A stretch of 31,957 nt of DNA from an uncultured bacterium (lineage in GTDB: Bacteria > Actinomycetota > Coriobacteriia > Coriobacteriales > Coriobacteriaceae). The stretch's first letter is position 1; each line of letters opens with the position of its first letter. This document shows, piece by piece, positions 21,247 to 30,017 of this stretch. The notes beneath the pieces were generated by a model. It was not told the origin of the DNA and searched no databases. It saw nothing but the letters and a program-made list of their open reading frames with translations. The translations under genes were made by a program, and so were the position numbers. The DNA is taken from NCBI GenBank assembly GCA_905214465.1, contig CAJMMD010000027.1:1-31957 (forward strand), given 5' to 3'.

Positions 21247-22395
21247 CTACTCGTCGTCATCATCGAGCATGGCGGAACCATCGATGGCGTAAAGCTCGTC
21301 AAACTCCTCAGGCGCAGGCTGATCGGTCAGCTCGACCTCGGACGGAGCATCGTCATCAAACTCAAGCCCGCAGGCAAGGCGGACCTTATGCTCAATCTCG
21401 TCGGCGCAATCGGGGTGTTCGCGCAGGAACGCCTTGGCGGCCTCGCGACCGTTGCCGAGCTTGTCCTCGCCATAGGCAAACCAGGAGCCCATCTTCTTGC
21501 AGATACCGCACTCGACAGCCATGTCCAGAATCGAGCCCTCCTTAGAGATACCCGTACCGTACATGATGTCGAACTCAGCAGAACGGAACGGAGCTGCCAC
21601 CTTGTTCTTAACGACCTTGGCGCGCACGCGGTTACCGATAACCTCGTCCTTAAGCTTAATGCTGTCGATGCGGCGAATGTCGATACGTACCGAAGAGAAG
21701 AACTTAAGGGCGCGGCCGCCCGTCGTGGTCTCGGGGTTGCCGAACATGACACCGATCTTCTCACGCAGCTGGTTAATGAAGATGCACGTCGTGTTGGACT
21801 TGGACAGCGAACCGGCGAGCTTGCGGAGCGCCTGGCTCATCAGGCGAGCCTGAAGACCGACCGTAGTGTCGCCGATCTCTCCCTCGATCTCGGCACGCGG
21901 GGTCAGCGCGGCGACGGAGTCGACGACGATGGCATCGATGGCGCCGGAACGCACGAGCATGTCAACGATCTCGAGCGCCTGCTCACCCGTATCGGGCTGG
22001 GAAATCAGGACCTCGTCGATGTCCACGCCAATGCGCGCGGCATACGTGGGATCGAGCGCGTGCTCGGCATCGATAAATGCCACAACGCCGCCCATAGCCT
22101 GGGCCTCGGCCAGGATCTCGAGCGAAAGCGTCGTCTTACCGGAGGACTCAGGACCGTAAATCTCGACGATGCGGCCGCGCGGCACACCGCCGATACCCAG
22201 AGCGGCATCGAGGGCCAGAGCGCCCGTGGGAATGGCCTCGACCTCGAGCTCGGGACCACCGTCGCCGTACCTCATGATGGAACCCTGGCCGAATTTCTTC
22301 TCGATCTCTGCCTTGGTGGTGGCGATCATCTCATCGCGCTCTTTACCCGTCGTGCGAGCATGAACGGTACGTACGGGACCTGAATTCTTGGCCAT
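21247..22395 (-). CDS. recA: Recombinase RecA
   Basis: A 382-residue DNA strand-exchange ATPase that also triggers LexA self-cleavage. Walker A GPESSGKT is at 81-88, about 15 residues later than in E. coli because of an N-terminal extension (NSGPVRTVHARTTGKER). Walker B is near 155-160 (AIVVDS), the DNA-binding loop with FINQLREKIG follows near 225-235, and the C-terminus is acidic (ending DDDDE). There is no intein. The ATG at 22395 is preceded by GAGGAGGG at good spacing; the frame opens seven codons earlier only through a TTG that would include the ribosome site. The promoter holds a LexA box. Confidence 0.98.
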   Translation of the reverse strand: MAKNSGPVRTVHARTTGKERDEMIATTKAEIEKKFGQGSIMRYGDGGPELEVEAIPTGALALDAALGIGGVPRGRIVEIYGPESSGKTTLSLEILAEAQAMGGVVAFIDAEHALDPTYAARIGVDIDEVLISQPDTGEQALEIVDMLVRSGAIDAIVVDSVAALTPRAEIEGEIGDTTVGLQARLMSQALRKLAGSLSKSNTTCIFINQLREKIGVMFGNPETTTGGRALKFFSSVRIDIRRIDSIKLKDEVIGNRVRAKVVKNKVAAPFRSAEFDIMYGTGISKEGSILDMAVECGICKKMGSWFAYGEDKLGNGREAAKAFLREHPDCADEIEHKVRLACGLEFDDDAPSEVELTDQPAPEEFDELYAIDGSAMLDDDDE

Positions 22396-22425
22396 GAATA
22401 GCCCTCCTCTTAACAACCTGCATCG

Positions 22426-22454
22426 ATAATAAACGAACGGCTGTTCGTGGTCAA
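22426..22454 (-). promoter_or_regulatory. recA promoter
   Basis: On the minus strand -35 TTGACC (22454-22449), a 17-base spacer and -10 TATTAT (22431-22426) form a near-consensus promoter about 30 bases before the start codon. The LexA box fills most of the spacer. Confidence 0.85.
22434..22447. promoter_or_regulatory. LexA (SOS) box of recA
   Basis: CGAACGGCTGTTCG is a perfect CGAACnnnnGTTCG palindrome located between -35 and -10 of the recA promoter, where bound LexA would exclude RNA polymerase. Confidence 0.9.
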
Positions 22455-22495
22455 CCGTTCAGGCCAATCATATGCAGGCAGTCTTTCCAAAACCC

Positions 22496-22536
22496 AACCA
22501 AACGCCGACCAAACACTGACCAAATGCTTGACCACA
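22496..22536. repeat. Four helically phased direct repeats upstream of recA
   Basis: AACCAAA (22496), GACCAAA (22507), GACCAAA (22518) and GACCACA (22530) recur at steps of 11, 11 and 12 bases. On the recA strand they read TTTGGTC or close variants, 42 to 82 bases upstream of the -35 box. One turn of DNA between copies would place a bound protein on a single face. Confidence 0.6.
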
Positions 22537-22622
22537 AAGGGGCAAATAAGAACAAGAAAGGCGAGAATAAACCTATGACCAGCAAAAAACGCTGAATGTG
22601 TCAGAGGTCCCTATCTCCACAA

Positions 22623-22646
22623 TTAAGGGGCCCTAAGGCCCCTTAA
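22623..22646 (-). terminator. Hairpin after cinA, probable terminator
   Basis: A perfect 10-bp stem, TTAAGGGGCC-CTAA-GGCCCCTTAA, begins eight bases past the cinA stop. On the minus strand the following T-run is short (TTAATTG), so termination may be incomplete. Confidence 0.65.
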
Positions 22647-22653
22647 AACACGT

Positions 22654-23184
22654 CTATTCCATAGAGTTGAGCACAAGGGCAATGCGTCCCAATGCCTCCG
22701 CGACCGCATGGGCACGAACACACGAACGGTCGCCCTCATAGTGGCAGCGCACAGAGTCCACGACCGGCACTTCCCAATCAGCCGCGCGATACGCCCAGCC
22801 AATATAGAAAGTGCCAGCCGGATCGTCCTCAGTGCCGCCGCCGGGGCCGGCATAACCCGTTGCGCTCACAGCAATATCGCTCTGATACAGCTCCAGCGAA
22901 CCCGCCGCCATCTCGCGCGCGGTCTGATGCGACACCGCGGTATAGCGGTCGAGCGTCTCCTGCTCAACACCCAAAACGCGATGCTTTATCTCATCGCAGT
23001 AGGTCACCGCACCGCCACGCAGCACCGCCGAGGCGCCCGGGATATCGGCAATCGTCGAGGAGATCATACCTGCTGTCAGCGACTCAGCCGTCGAAACCGT
23101 CACGCCCCGAGCGCTCGCGCGCTCGACAATATCGCGCGCCAGCTCCTCGTTATGTACGGAAATCTGCTCAAAAGAGTCCGTCAT
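22654..23184 (-). CDS. CinA C-terminal domain protein, nicotinamide-nucleotide amidase
   Basis: A 176-residue CinA_C protein that probably converts nicotinamide mononucleotide to nicotinate mononucleotide in pyridine nucleotide recycling. Family motifs are STAESLTAGMISS near residues 31-43, GGAVTYCDEIKHRVLGV near 57-73 and ATGYAGPGGGT near 108-118. It corresponds to the stand-alone amidase (as in E. coli PncC), because the N-terminal molybdopterin-binding-like part of full CinA is missing. A cinA-recA pair is common in many bacteria. A GTG six bases upstream (23190) is an alternative start; spacing from the AGG site does not decide. It follows pgsA by about 12 bases. Confidence 0.9.
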   Translation of the reverse strand: MTDSFEQISVHNEELARDIVERASARGVTVSTAESLTAGMISSTIADIPGASAVLRGGAVTYCDEIKHRVLGVEQETLDRYTAVSHQTAREMAAGSLELYQSDIAVSATGYAGPGGGTEDDPAGTFYIGWAYRAADWEVPVVDSVRCHYEGDRSCVRAHAVAEALGRIALVLNSME

Positions 23185-23196
23185 ACCCACCAGGAC

Positions 23197-23835
23197 CTAG
23201 ACCGAAAAGACGATCTTGCGGCAGTTCCAGAAGTACTGGACGCCCGAGATAACGGTCAGGACAACGGCAACGGCGTACAGGAAGCGCGACACCGAGTAGA
23301 TGCCGAGCGTCAGCGCCAGCGGGCCAAGGTGCAAGCCGGCCATCGCAAAGACACACAGGTAACCGCAGATGGAGACCATCGTGGTCGCCGTCTTGTACTT
23401 GCCAAGCTTATCGGCGGCAACGACCACGCCGGCGGCACTCGCAACCATGCGCAGGGCGCTTACCAACAGCTCGCGGAACAAGATGATGAACACGGACCAA
23501 ACCGACACGGCGCCAAAGTCCAAGAACAGCAGCAAGGCCGAGAACACGAGTAGCTTGTCGGCGATGGGGTCCAAGAATTTACCGAAGTCGGTAATCTCGT
23601 TGCGCGAGCGCGCCAGGTAGCCGTCAACCTTATCGGTGCACGACAGGATGACGTACAGAATGAAGGCAGCGGCGGCGAGCGGGCCGTCGAAGGTGCTCCA
23701 ATCTGTACCGGCAACACTCGTGTGAGAAAGCGCCGACACGATCATGAACACCGGGATAAAGACGATGCGAACGCACGTCACGATGTTGGCGGGCGTCCAA
23801 ACACTCGTCAGTTCCTTATTGCTCTCGTTTGCCAC
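23197..23835 (-). CDS. pgsA: CDP-diacylglycerol--glycerol-3-phosphate 3-phosphatidyltransferase
   Basis: A 212-residue membrane enzyme that makes phosphatidylglycerol phosphate, the committed step to phosphatidylglycerol and cardiolipin. The complete CDP-alcohol motif is D68-x2-D71G72-x2-A75R76-x8-G85-x3-D89-x3-D93. Membrane segments lie near 18-36, 54-66, 95-112, 147-168 and 180-200. WTPANIVTCVRIVFIPVF at the start is characteristic of PgsA proper. It sits between rimO and cinA; in Bacillus too pgsA-cinA-recA are adjacent. It is a better match to PgsA than the paralogue at 2282-2986. Confidence 0.93.
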   Translation of the reverse strand: MANESNKELTSVWTPANIVTCVRIVFIPVFMIVSALSHTSVAGTDWSTFDGPLAAAAFILYVILSCTDKVDGYLARSRNEITDFGKFLDPIADKLLVFSALLLFLDFGAVSVWSVFIILFRELLVSALRMVASAAGVVVAADKLGKYKTATTMVSICGYLCVFAMAGLHLGPLALTLGIYSVSRFLYAVAVVLTVISGVQYFWNCRKIVFSV

Positions 23836-23844
23836 GACGCTCTC

Positions 23845-25194
23845 CTACTCCACAACATGGCCGATAAGCTCATAGCAGAAGCTATCGGTAAACTCGACCG
23901 TCAGAATATCGCCCACAGATGCCTCGCTGGCATCCAGATGCACCGCGCCATCGGAATCAGGCGCCTGGAACCAGGCATGTCCGATCAGCTCGGCGCCGTC
24001 CTCGGTCTCTTCGATACCGTCGACAATCACCTGGGCGCGCTCGCCCACATGTGCGGCAGTTGCAGCAAAACCGAGCGACTCGGCCAGGTCCATGGCCTCC
24101 TGGGCGCGCTCAAGCTTGACCTCTTCGTCGACCTGGCCCTCCATCTTGGCGGCCAGGCTGCCCTCCTCCTGCGAGTAGGCAAAGACGCTCGTGTAGTCGA
24201 AGCCGACGGTGTCCATAAAGTCGATAAGGTCGCGGAACTCGTCGTCGGTCTCGGTCGGGAAGCCGACCATGGCCGTGGAACGGATCACGATGCCGGGGAT
24301 GCGCTCACGCAGATCGCGGAACAGGTCCTCGAGCTCCTGGCGCGAACCAGAACGGCGCATAGACTTGAGGATGCGCGCGTCGCAGTGCTGCACGGGGATA
24401 TCGATATAGGGCAGCACCTCGGGCGTATCGCGAATCGTCTCGATAAGCTCGTCGGTCATGCCCTCGGGCTGCAGATAGAGCACGCGGACCCAGACGTTCT
24501 GCGGACGCACGGCCTCGGCGACGGCATGCAGCAGCTGCGCCAGATTGCGCGGCGAGCCCTCGGCGACATCCTCGTCAGCAAAGTCGGTGCCCCAAATACC
24601 CGTGTCCTGGCCGATCAGCACGATCTCTCGCACACCGCCGGCAACCAAGTCGCGCACCTCGGAGATAATGCTCTCGGCATTGCGCGAGTGATAACGACCG
24701 CGGATATACGGGATCATGCAGAAGCTACAGAAGCGGTTGCAGCCATCGGAAATCTTGACGTAAGCAACGGCGCCCTCGACAGTGCGCTTGACTTGCGGAA
24801 TATAGGCAGCGATCTCACGCTCGACACCCAGCACGCCATCGATGACCGCCACGATGCCGTCCTCCTCGTCGGCCTTCACAAAGGCAGCGACCTCGGGCAG
24901 CTCGTCAGGCAGGTCGTCGCCATAGCGCGACGGCACACAGCCGCACATGACGATGGGACAAGAACGAACGCCGTCCTGAACCTCGTTGGCGAGCTCGAGC
25001 GTGGTCTCGATGCTCTCGGACGTTGCGGAGGCGAGGAACGAGCATGTATTGACGATGGCGATATCGGCATCCTGTGGGTCGAATGCCTCCTCGTAGCCCG
25101 CGGCGGTCAAAAGAGAACGCATGCGGTCGGTGTCAACCTCGTTCTTAGCGCACCCGAGGGTGATGTAGAGCACGGAGCCCAACGGTGTATCCAT
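23845..25194 (-). CDS. rimO: Ribosomal protein uS12 methylthiotransferase RimO
   Basis: A 449-residue radical-SAM enzyme that methylthiolates an Asp of ribosomal protein S12. The MTTase-domain cysteines are C15 (TLGCAKNEVD), C51 (NTCSF) and C86 (GCVPSRYG). The radical-SAM cluster is C152-x3-C156-x2-C159 in GCNRFCSFC, and a TRAM domain follows from about residue 375. TLGCAKNEVDT and the GCVPSRYG form separate it from MiaB, its paralogue at 15840-17210. The ATG at 25194 has AAAGGA 12 bases upstream, longer than ideal, but no other start codon is close. It lies nine bases before pgsA. Confidence 0.95.
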   Translation of the reverse strand: MDTPLGSVLYITLGCAKNEVDTDRMRSLLTAAGYEEAFDPQDADIAIVNTCSFLASATSESIETTLELANEVQDGVRSCPIVMCGCVPSRYGDDLPDELPEVAAFVKADEEDGIVAVIDGVLGVEREIAAYIPQVKRTVEGAVAYVKISDGCNRFCSFCMIPYIRGRYHSRNAESIISEVRDLVAGGVREIVLIGQDTGIWGTDFADEDVAEGSPRNLAQLLHAVAEAVRPQNVWVRVLYLQPEGMTDELIETIRDTPEVLPYIDIPVQHCDARILKSMRRSGSRQELEDLFRDLRERIPGIVIRSTAMVGFPTETDDEFRDLIDFMDTVGFDYTSVFAYSQEEGSLAAKMEGQVDEEVKLERAQEAMDLAESLGFAATAAHVGERAQVIVDGIEETEDGAELIGHAWFQAPDSDGAVHLDASEASVGDILTVEFTDSFCYELIGHVVE

Positions 25195-25221
25195 GTTGGA
25201 GAGCAGTCCTTTCGAATGATA

Positions 25222-25719
25222 TTAGCGGTAGTTGGTGAACTGCAGCGGCTGGCCGTAGTCCCGGTCGCGCAGGAACTGGATAACGGTCTGCAACGCGTCC
25301 TTCGAAGCAGAGGAAACACGCAGCTTCTCGGCCTCGATGGTCACCTTGACCTTGAGCTTTTGGTCCTTGATGTCCTTATTGATCTTCTTGGCGGTCGCCT
25401 GGTCGATACCCTCGACGATATGGCCGAGCACGCGCACGGTGCCGCCCGATGCCGCCTGCGGAGCATCCCACGAGACAGCCTTGAGGTCGATGCCGCGCTT
25501 GATGAGCTTGGAGCTCAGGACATCGATGATCTGCTTAGAGACAAAGTCGGCCGGGGCGTTGATCGTAAAGAGCTTGTCGCCCTTCGAAAGCTCGATCGTG
25601 GCGCCGGAATCCTTCAGGTCATAGCGCTGGGAAATCTCGCGCGTGGTCTGCTGGAAGGCGTTGTCGACCTCTTGCATGTTGACCTCGGACACGACGTCGA
25701 AGCTGGAATCTTTAGCCAT
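25222..25719 (-). CDS. YajQ family nucleotide-binding protein
   Basis: A 165-residue protein of the YajQ/DUF520 family, two ferredoxin-like folds. It opens SSFDVVSEVNMQEVDNAFQQTTREISQRYDLKDSGA, which is diagnostic, and ends RVSSASKDALQTVIQFLRDRDYGQPLQFTNYR. Family members bind nucleotides and, in some proteobacteria, cyclic di-GMP; no enzyme activity is established. The gene lies between the RodZ-like and rimO genes at short spacing and probably shares their transcript. A strong GAAAGGAAAC ribosome site precedes the ATG. Confidence 0.94.
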   Translation of the reverse strand: MAKDSSFDVVSEVNMQEVDNAFQQTTREISQRYDLKDSGATIELSKGDKLFTINAPADFVSKQIIDVLSSKLIKRGIDLKAVSWDAPQAASGGTVRVLGHIVEGIDQATAKKINKDIKDQKLKVKVTIEAEKLRVSSASKDALQTVIQFLRDRDYGQPLQFTNYR

Positions 25720-25745
25720 GATGTTTCCTTTCGCGTACGAACGGC

Positions 25746-27239
25746 TTAGTAGCTATCGTACGAATAGTCGGTAGAATCGGTGGGCGTCTGGCCGTCAGTT
25801 GCGGTATCGGCGCCATCCGTGGACTGGGCATCGGTGCCGTCGGTGGTGTCGGCACCATCAGAACTTTCACCATTCTCGGAACCAGTCGTCTCCTTCTTGG
25901 GAACGGTGATCGTCACACGCGCCACGCCCGAGGTCTTGGTATCGTAACGGACCTTTTCGCCGTTCTTGGTAACGGTGACATCGGAAGGCTTGGACGTGGT
26001 GATCTCGATCGAGGACTCAGGCGTGTACTCCTGCTCAAAGGGGCCAGTCGCCTGGGCGCCATAGACCGACTTGCCATCGACCTTGACCTCAATCCAGGCG
26101 GTCTTTCCCTTGGCAACGGAGACCTTGACCTTCGTTACCTCGTTTTCTTCCTTTTTAGCCGTCGTCTTGGCGGCGTCCGAATCAGTCGACTCGTCAGTCG
26201 GCTCATCGGTGTCTTCGTCCTCGTCGACCGTTTCGGTCTTCTTAGAAGACTTCTTGGTCGTCGTCTTGGTAACAGCGGGCGTCTCGGGCGTGGTCTCGGG
26301 CGTCGAAGATGCGCAGCCGCGCAGAAGTACCACGATGAGCACGATCAGCAGCAACGCCACGGCACCGATACCGGCGTAGACGATACGCGGATCGAGCCCG
26401 TTGTTTTGAGGAGCACGGGAACCGCCGCGTCCACGACTGGAACTGCTGCGGCCGCCTCCCTGAGGCATACGGCCACGATTGCTATCGGAACGGCCGCAAT
26501 AGCCACCCTGGCCCTGAAGGCTGCGCTGACCCGAGCGGGGCGCAAGTTCACCGCGGCCTTGATAGCCACGCTGGCCCGCACGCGGAGCCGAAGAGCGCTG
26601 GCCATACGGCTGTGGTTGAGAGCGAAGACGCGGCGTCACCTGCGTGGTATCGGCGTCCGCATAGCCACTGCGAGAGCGTCCGGTGGAGATACCACGGTGA
26701 CCGCGATCGGAATAGCCGCCGTCGCCGTAGCCGGCACGAGGGTCACGCGCCACGCCGCGGGCAGCGGGAAGCGCACGGTCCTCGGGCATCGGCGTACTGC
26801 GGAACCGGTCACGCTGCGAGCGAATCTCCTCGCCCGAACCCGTCTCGGTAATATAACCGGCCTGCTGAGGACGCTGTCCATAGCGAGTCGAACGACCGCC
26901 CTGAACCATCAGAAAGCGCCCGTTATCGACAGAGGAACGCGAATTGACGTAGCCGGCGGCGTCCTGGAAACGACCGCCCTGCTGCGACGTCTCGCGTTCG
27001 TATGCCATCAGTTCGTCAAAGTAGGCATTGACGACCTCGCGCGGATTGAGGCCCAAAAAACGAGCATAGCTCGAAATCATGCCCTGCGCATAGCCGCGCG
27101 GCGGCATCGAAGCAAAGTTACCGGTCTCGAAAAACTCGATGATCTGCGGCCTGATTTTGATGGTGTTGGCGACCTGCTGAATGGAAAGGCCCATTCGGCG
27201 ACGCTGCTCGAGCAGCATGTCACCAAAGCGTGCAGCCAT
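25746..27239 (-). CDS. RodZ-like helix-turn-helix membrane protein with Gly/Arg-rich linker
   Basis: A 497-residue single-pass protein. Residues 1-75 form the RodZ-type helix-turn-helix (LLEQRRRMGLSIQQVANTIKIRPQIIEFFE, then PRGYAQGMISSYARFLGL). Residues 85-285 are a long low-complexity segment rich in Gly, Arg, Ser, Gln and Tyr. A membrane helix lies at 286-307. Outside, residues 310-370 are Thr, Lys and acidic, 370-455 form a beta-rich DUF4115-like domain (VKVSVAKGKTAWIEVKVDG and on), and the tail is Asp/Thr/Gly-rich. RodZ links cell shape or the division apparatus to the cytoplasm. Its start overlaps the ftsK stop by one base. The linker is much longer than in typical RodZ. Confidence 0.85.
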   Translation of the reverse strand: MAARFGDMLLEQRRRMGLSIQQVANTIKIRPQIIEFFETGNFASMPPRGYAQGMISSYARFLGLNPREVVNAYFDELMAYERETSQQGGRFQDAAGYVNSRSSVDNGRFLMVQGGRSTRYGQRPQQAGYITETGSGEEIRSQRDRFRSTPMPEDRALPAARGVARDPRAGYGDGGYSDRGHRGISTGRSRSGYADADTTQVTPRLRSQPQPYGQRSSAPRAGQRGYQGRGELAPRSGQRSLQGQGGYCGRSDSNRGRMPQGGGRSSSSRGRGGSRAPQNNGLDPRIVYAGIGAVALLLIVLIVVLLRGCASSTPETTPETPAVTKTTTKKSSKKTETVDEDEDTDEPTDESTDSDAAKTTAKKEENEVTKVKVSVAKGKTAWIEVKVDGKSVYGAQATGPFEQEYTPESSIEITTSKPSDVTVTKNGEKVRYDTKTSGVARVTITVPKKETTGSENGESSDGADTTDGTDAQSTDGADTATDGQTPTDSTDYSYDSY

Positions 27240-30016
27240 CAGAATCCTCCAAACTCACGATCTTCACGTGCCATCTCGGCGTCGACAGATTCCAGCGCGG
27301 CAAGCCCCTCCTCGTCCAACAGGACCTCGCGCGGCTTGGAACCGTCGGGCGGGCCGACGACACCCTTTTCTTCCAGCATGTCCATAATACGCCCGGCACG
27401 CGCATAGCCAACCTTCAGGCGGCGTTGCAGGCCAGATGTGGAGCCCAGCTGCGATTCCACCACAATATGGGCGGCTTCCCAAATGAGCGGATCATCGTCT
27501 TGCGGCTCGGCGACTCCGGTGCGGACAATGCCGCCGCCACCAGCCATGGACATGGAAGCGGGCGCCACGGCGGACAGAATCTCCTCGTGGTAGTCGGGCT
27601 CGCTCTGCGACTTGACGAACTCGACAATCTCGTTGATTTCGTCGTCCGAGACAAAGCAGCCCTGGATACGGCGGGGCTTGCCCCAGTCGACCTTGGAGAA
27701 CAGCATGTCGCCCAAACCGGTGAGCTTCTCGGCACCCATCTGGTCGATGATGACGCGCGAGTCGATGCCCGTGGCGACGTTAAAGGCGATGCGGTTGGTG
27801 ATGTTGGCCTTGATAAGGCCCGTCACCACGTTGGAGCTGGGGCGCTGCGTGGCAACGATAAGGTGAATACCGGCGGCGCGGCCCAGCTGTGCAATACGCA
27901 CGATCGAGGCCTCGACATCCTTACCGGCGACCATCATCAGGTCAGAGAGCTCGTCAATGATAATGACCAGGTAGGGCATCTTTTGCGGCGGATTGTCGTA
28001 ATGCTCAAACTCGCCAGCAGCCTGCTTTTCGTTGTAGGTCGAGATCTTACGCACGTTGAGACGCTCGAAGACCTTCAGGCGACGCTCCATCTCGGACACA
28101 GCCCATTGCAGAGCGCTCGCGGCCTGCTTGGGCTCGGTCACCACGGGCACATAGAGATGCGGCAGACCGTTATAGCCCGCAAGCTCGACGCGCTTGGGGT
28201 CGACCATGATCAGGCGAACGTCCTCGGGAAGGGCGCGCATGAGCAAGGTCGTGATGATGGAGTTGATCATCACCGACTTACCAGAACCGGTCGTACCGGC
28301 AATCAACAGGTGAGGCATCTTGGCGAGGTCGGCGACAACCGGCGTGCCCTCGGCGTCGCGGCCGATGGCGAGCTCGAGCGGACCGCCCTTCACATAGGGC
28401 AGCACGTCGCCCAGATTGACGTTCTGGCGCTTGCGGTTGGGAATCTCGATACCAACGAGAGAGGTGCCGGGGATCGGGGCAAAGATACGAACCGACTGGG
28501 CGGCGAGCGAAAGCGCAATATCGTCCTCGAGGCTCGAAATCTTGCTCACGCGCTCGCCCTCGCCAGGTTGCAGCTTAAAGGTCGTCACCGTGGGGCCGGC
28601 GATCCAGCCGACCACGCGGGCACTGCGGCCAAACTCAAGCAAGGTGGATTGCAGTGACTCAGCGGTCTGCTCCAGCTCCTTATCCGAAGACGCGGCAGAA
28701 GCCGACTGCGGGTTGGCATGTAGGATTTCGAGCGGCGGAAGCTTGAGGCCGTCCTCTTCTTCGCCCTCGTTATCTGCGGCGCCGCCGTCCGCTCCCCCAT
28801 CACGAGCCGCAGCCGATTCGACAGCACTCGTGGCAGGCGCATCGGCAACCTTGGGATGCTTTAAGAAGTCGGGAATCTGAGGTGCGGCCGAAACAGGGTT
28901 CACGGCAAACGGCGGCTCGGACTCGTCAACCTTGTCCGGATCGTCCTCCATCGAAAGCTGTCCAGTGACCTGACCGCGCTTGGCGTGGCGACGCGGCAGC
29001 AAGGTTGTCTTGGCGGTCTCGAGCGGAGCCTCGTCGTCCTCGTCGTCACCCTCGGTGAGCTCAATCTCGCTATCGGACCAAGACGGGTCGGGCTCGCTTG
29101 TGTTGAGCTTGGGCGCAGCCTTGCCCTTCTTGGCATGGCGGCGCGGCAGCAGCGTGGTCTTGGCGCGCTCGGCTTCAACCGACTCGGATACGTCGACAAA
29201 TGGGTCATCGTCCTCGTCGTCATCCAAAACCGGGTCGACATCGCCACCCATGACCGTGGTCACCGCGGCGTCAGTCCCCTTCTGGCGCAGAATGCTCAGG
29301 TGCGGACGAGCGACGCCGGGAACAGACAGGGCCTCTTCATCGCCCCACGGGCTCGCATTGACATCGGCACGTCGACGCTCGGCAAAATCGGCAGCGCGAT
29401 CGCGTGCGGAGCGCAAAACGCCACCCACCGAAAAGCCGATAATGACCAAACCAACGACGACAAGCCCCAGCAAGACAACCATGGCGATAGGTTTACCCAG
29501 GGCGTTTTGCAAGGCACTTGCGATAAAGGCGCCAATGTAGCCGCCCGACACGGAAAGGTTCTGCGGCGTAAACATAAGGTCGCACGAATCGCTCGTGCCC
29601 GGCACCATCAGCGAAAGAATGGAGACGACGGCGATAAAGACCAAGGCGCCGCCCGCAACAGAGCGCACGTTGAGCGGCGAGTCCTCACCCAAAAAGAGCG
29701 TGGCGGCAAACAGCAAGATGACGATCGGCAGCACGTAGGCGCCCAGACCAAAGCCCAGGTGGTAGAAACCGGCAACCGCAGCCGTCACGGGCGCTGTTGC
29801 CGGAGAGATCACGGCAATGAAGGACGCGATCGCCAAAACGGCGATGACCACACCGGCGATATCGCGATTGGCCGAAGGCTCGACCAAGGGCTCAAACTCA
29901 TCGAACTCGGACTCGTGGCCCTTATTGGCACGCAGATGGGAACCGGCACCCTTAGCAGATGCCGGTTGGTTATTGGCCTTATTGCCTTTGGCGTTTTGTG
30001 CAGATCCGCGCGCCAA
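27239..30016 (-). CDS. ftsK: DNA translocase FtsK
   Basis: A 925-residue septal DNA pump. About four membrane helices lie in residues 50-200, then an acidic, poorly ordered linker (about 210-440). The RecA-like motor has Walker A GTTGSGKSV with K580 and the later LIVATQRP region, and a C-terminal winged-helix gamma domain (GLQRRLKVGYARAGRIMDMLEEKGVVGPPDG) reads polar DNA motifs. The linker holds two copies of KTTLLPRRHAK. The start is a TTG at 30016, because GGAGG lies six bases before it and no ATG occurs in the first hundred codons. That ribosome site overlaps the end of rnj. It is followed directly by the RodZ-like gene. Confidence 0.96.
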   Translation of the reverse strand: MARGSAQNAKGNKANNQPASAKGAGSHLRANKGHESEFDEFEPLVEPSANRDIAGVVIAVLAIASFIAVISPATAPVTAAVAGFYHLGFGLGAYVLPIVILLFAATLFLGEDSPLNVRSVAGGALVFIAVVSILSLMVPGTSDSCDLMFTPQNLSVSGGYIGAFIASALQNALGKPIAMVVLLGLVVVGLVIIGFSVGGVLRSARDRAADFAERRRADVNASPWGDEEALSVPGVARPHLSILRQKGTDAAVTTVMGGDVDPVLDDDEDDDPFVDVSESVEAERAKTTLLPRRHAKKGKAAPKLNTSEPDPSWSDSEIELTEGDDEDDEAPLETAKTTLLPRRHAKRGQVTGQLSMEDDPDKVDESEPPFAVNPVSAAPQIPDFLKHPKVADAPATSAVESAAARDGGADGGAADNEGEEEDGLKLPPLEILHANPQSASAASSDKELEQTAESLQSTLLEFGRSARVVGWIAGPTVTTFKLQPGEGERVSKISSLEDDIALSLAAQSVRIFAPIPGTSLVGIEIPNRKRQNVNLGDVLPYVKGGPLELAIGRDAEGTPVVADLAKMPHLLIAGTTGSGKSVMINSIITTLLMRALPEDVRLIMVDPKRVELAGYNGLPHLYVPVVTEPKQAASALQWAVSEMERRLKVFERLNVRKISTYNEKQAAGEFEHYDNPPQKMPYLVIIIDELSDLMMVAGKDVEASIVRIAQLGRAAGIHLIVATQRPSSNVVTGLIKANITNRIAFNVATGIDSRVIIDQMGAEKLTGLGDMLFSKVDWGKPRRIQGCFVSDDEINEIVEFVKSQSEPDYHEEILSAVAPASMSMAGGGGIVRTGVAEPQDDDPLIWEAAHIVVESQLGSTSGLQRRLKVGYARAGRIMDMLEEKGVVGPPDGSKPREVLLDEEGLAALESVDAEMAREDREFGGF

Positions 30017-30017
30017 A

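Noticed and set aside
22496..22536. CRISPR-like repeat array
   Set aside because: The repeats are only 7 bases with 4-5 base spacers, far too short for CRISPR, and no cas gene is near.
23722..25749. A 675-codon open frame on the plus strand opposite rimO and yajQ
   Set aside because: It spans two real genes on the other strand, is rich in His, Asp and Leu as expected of a reverse-frame shadow, and has no recognisable domain.
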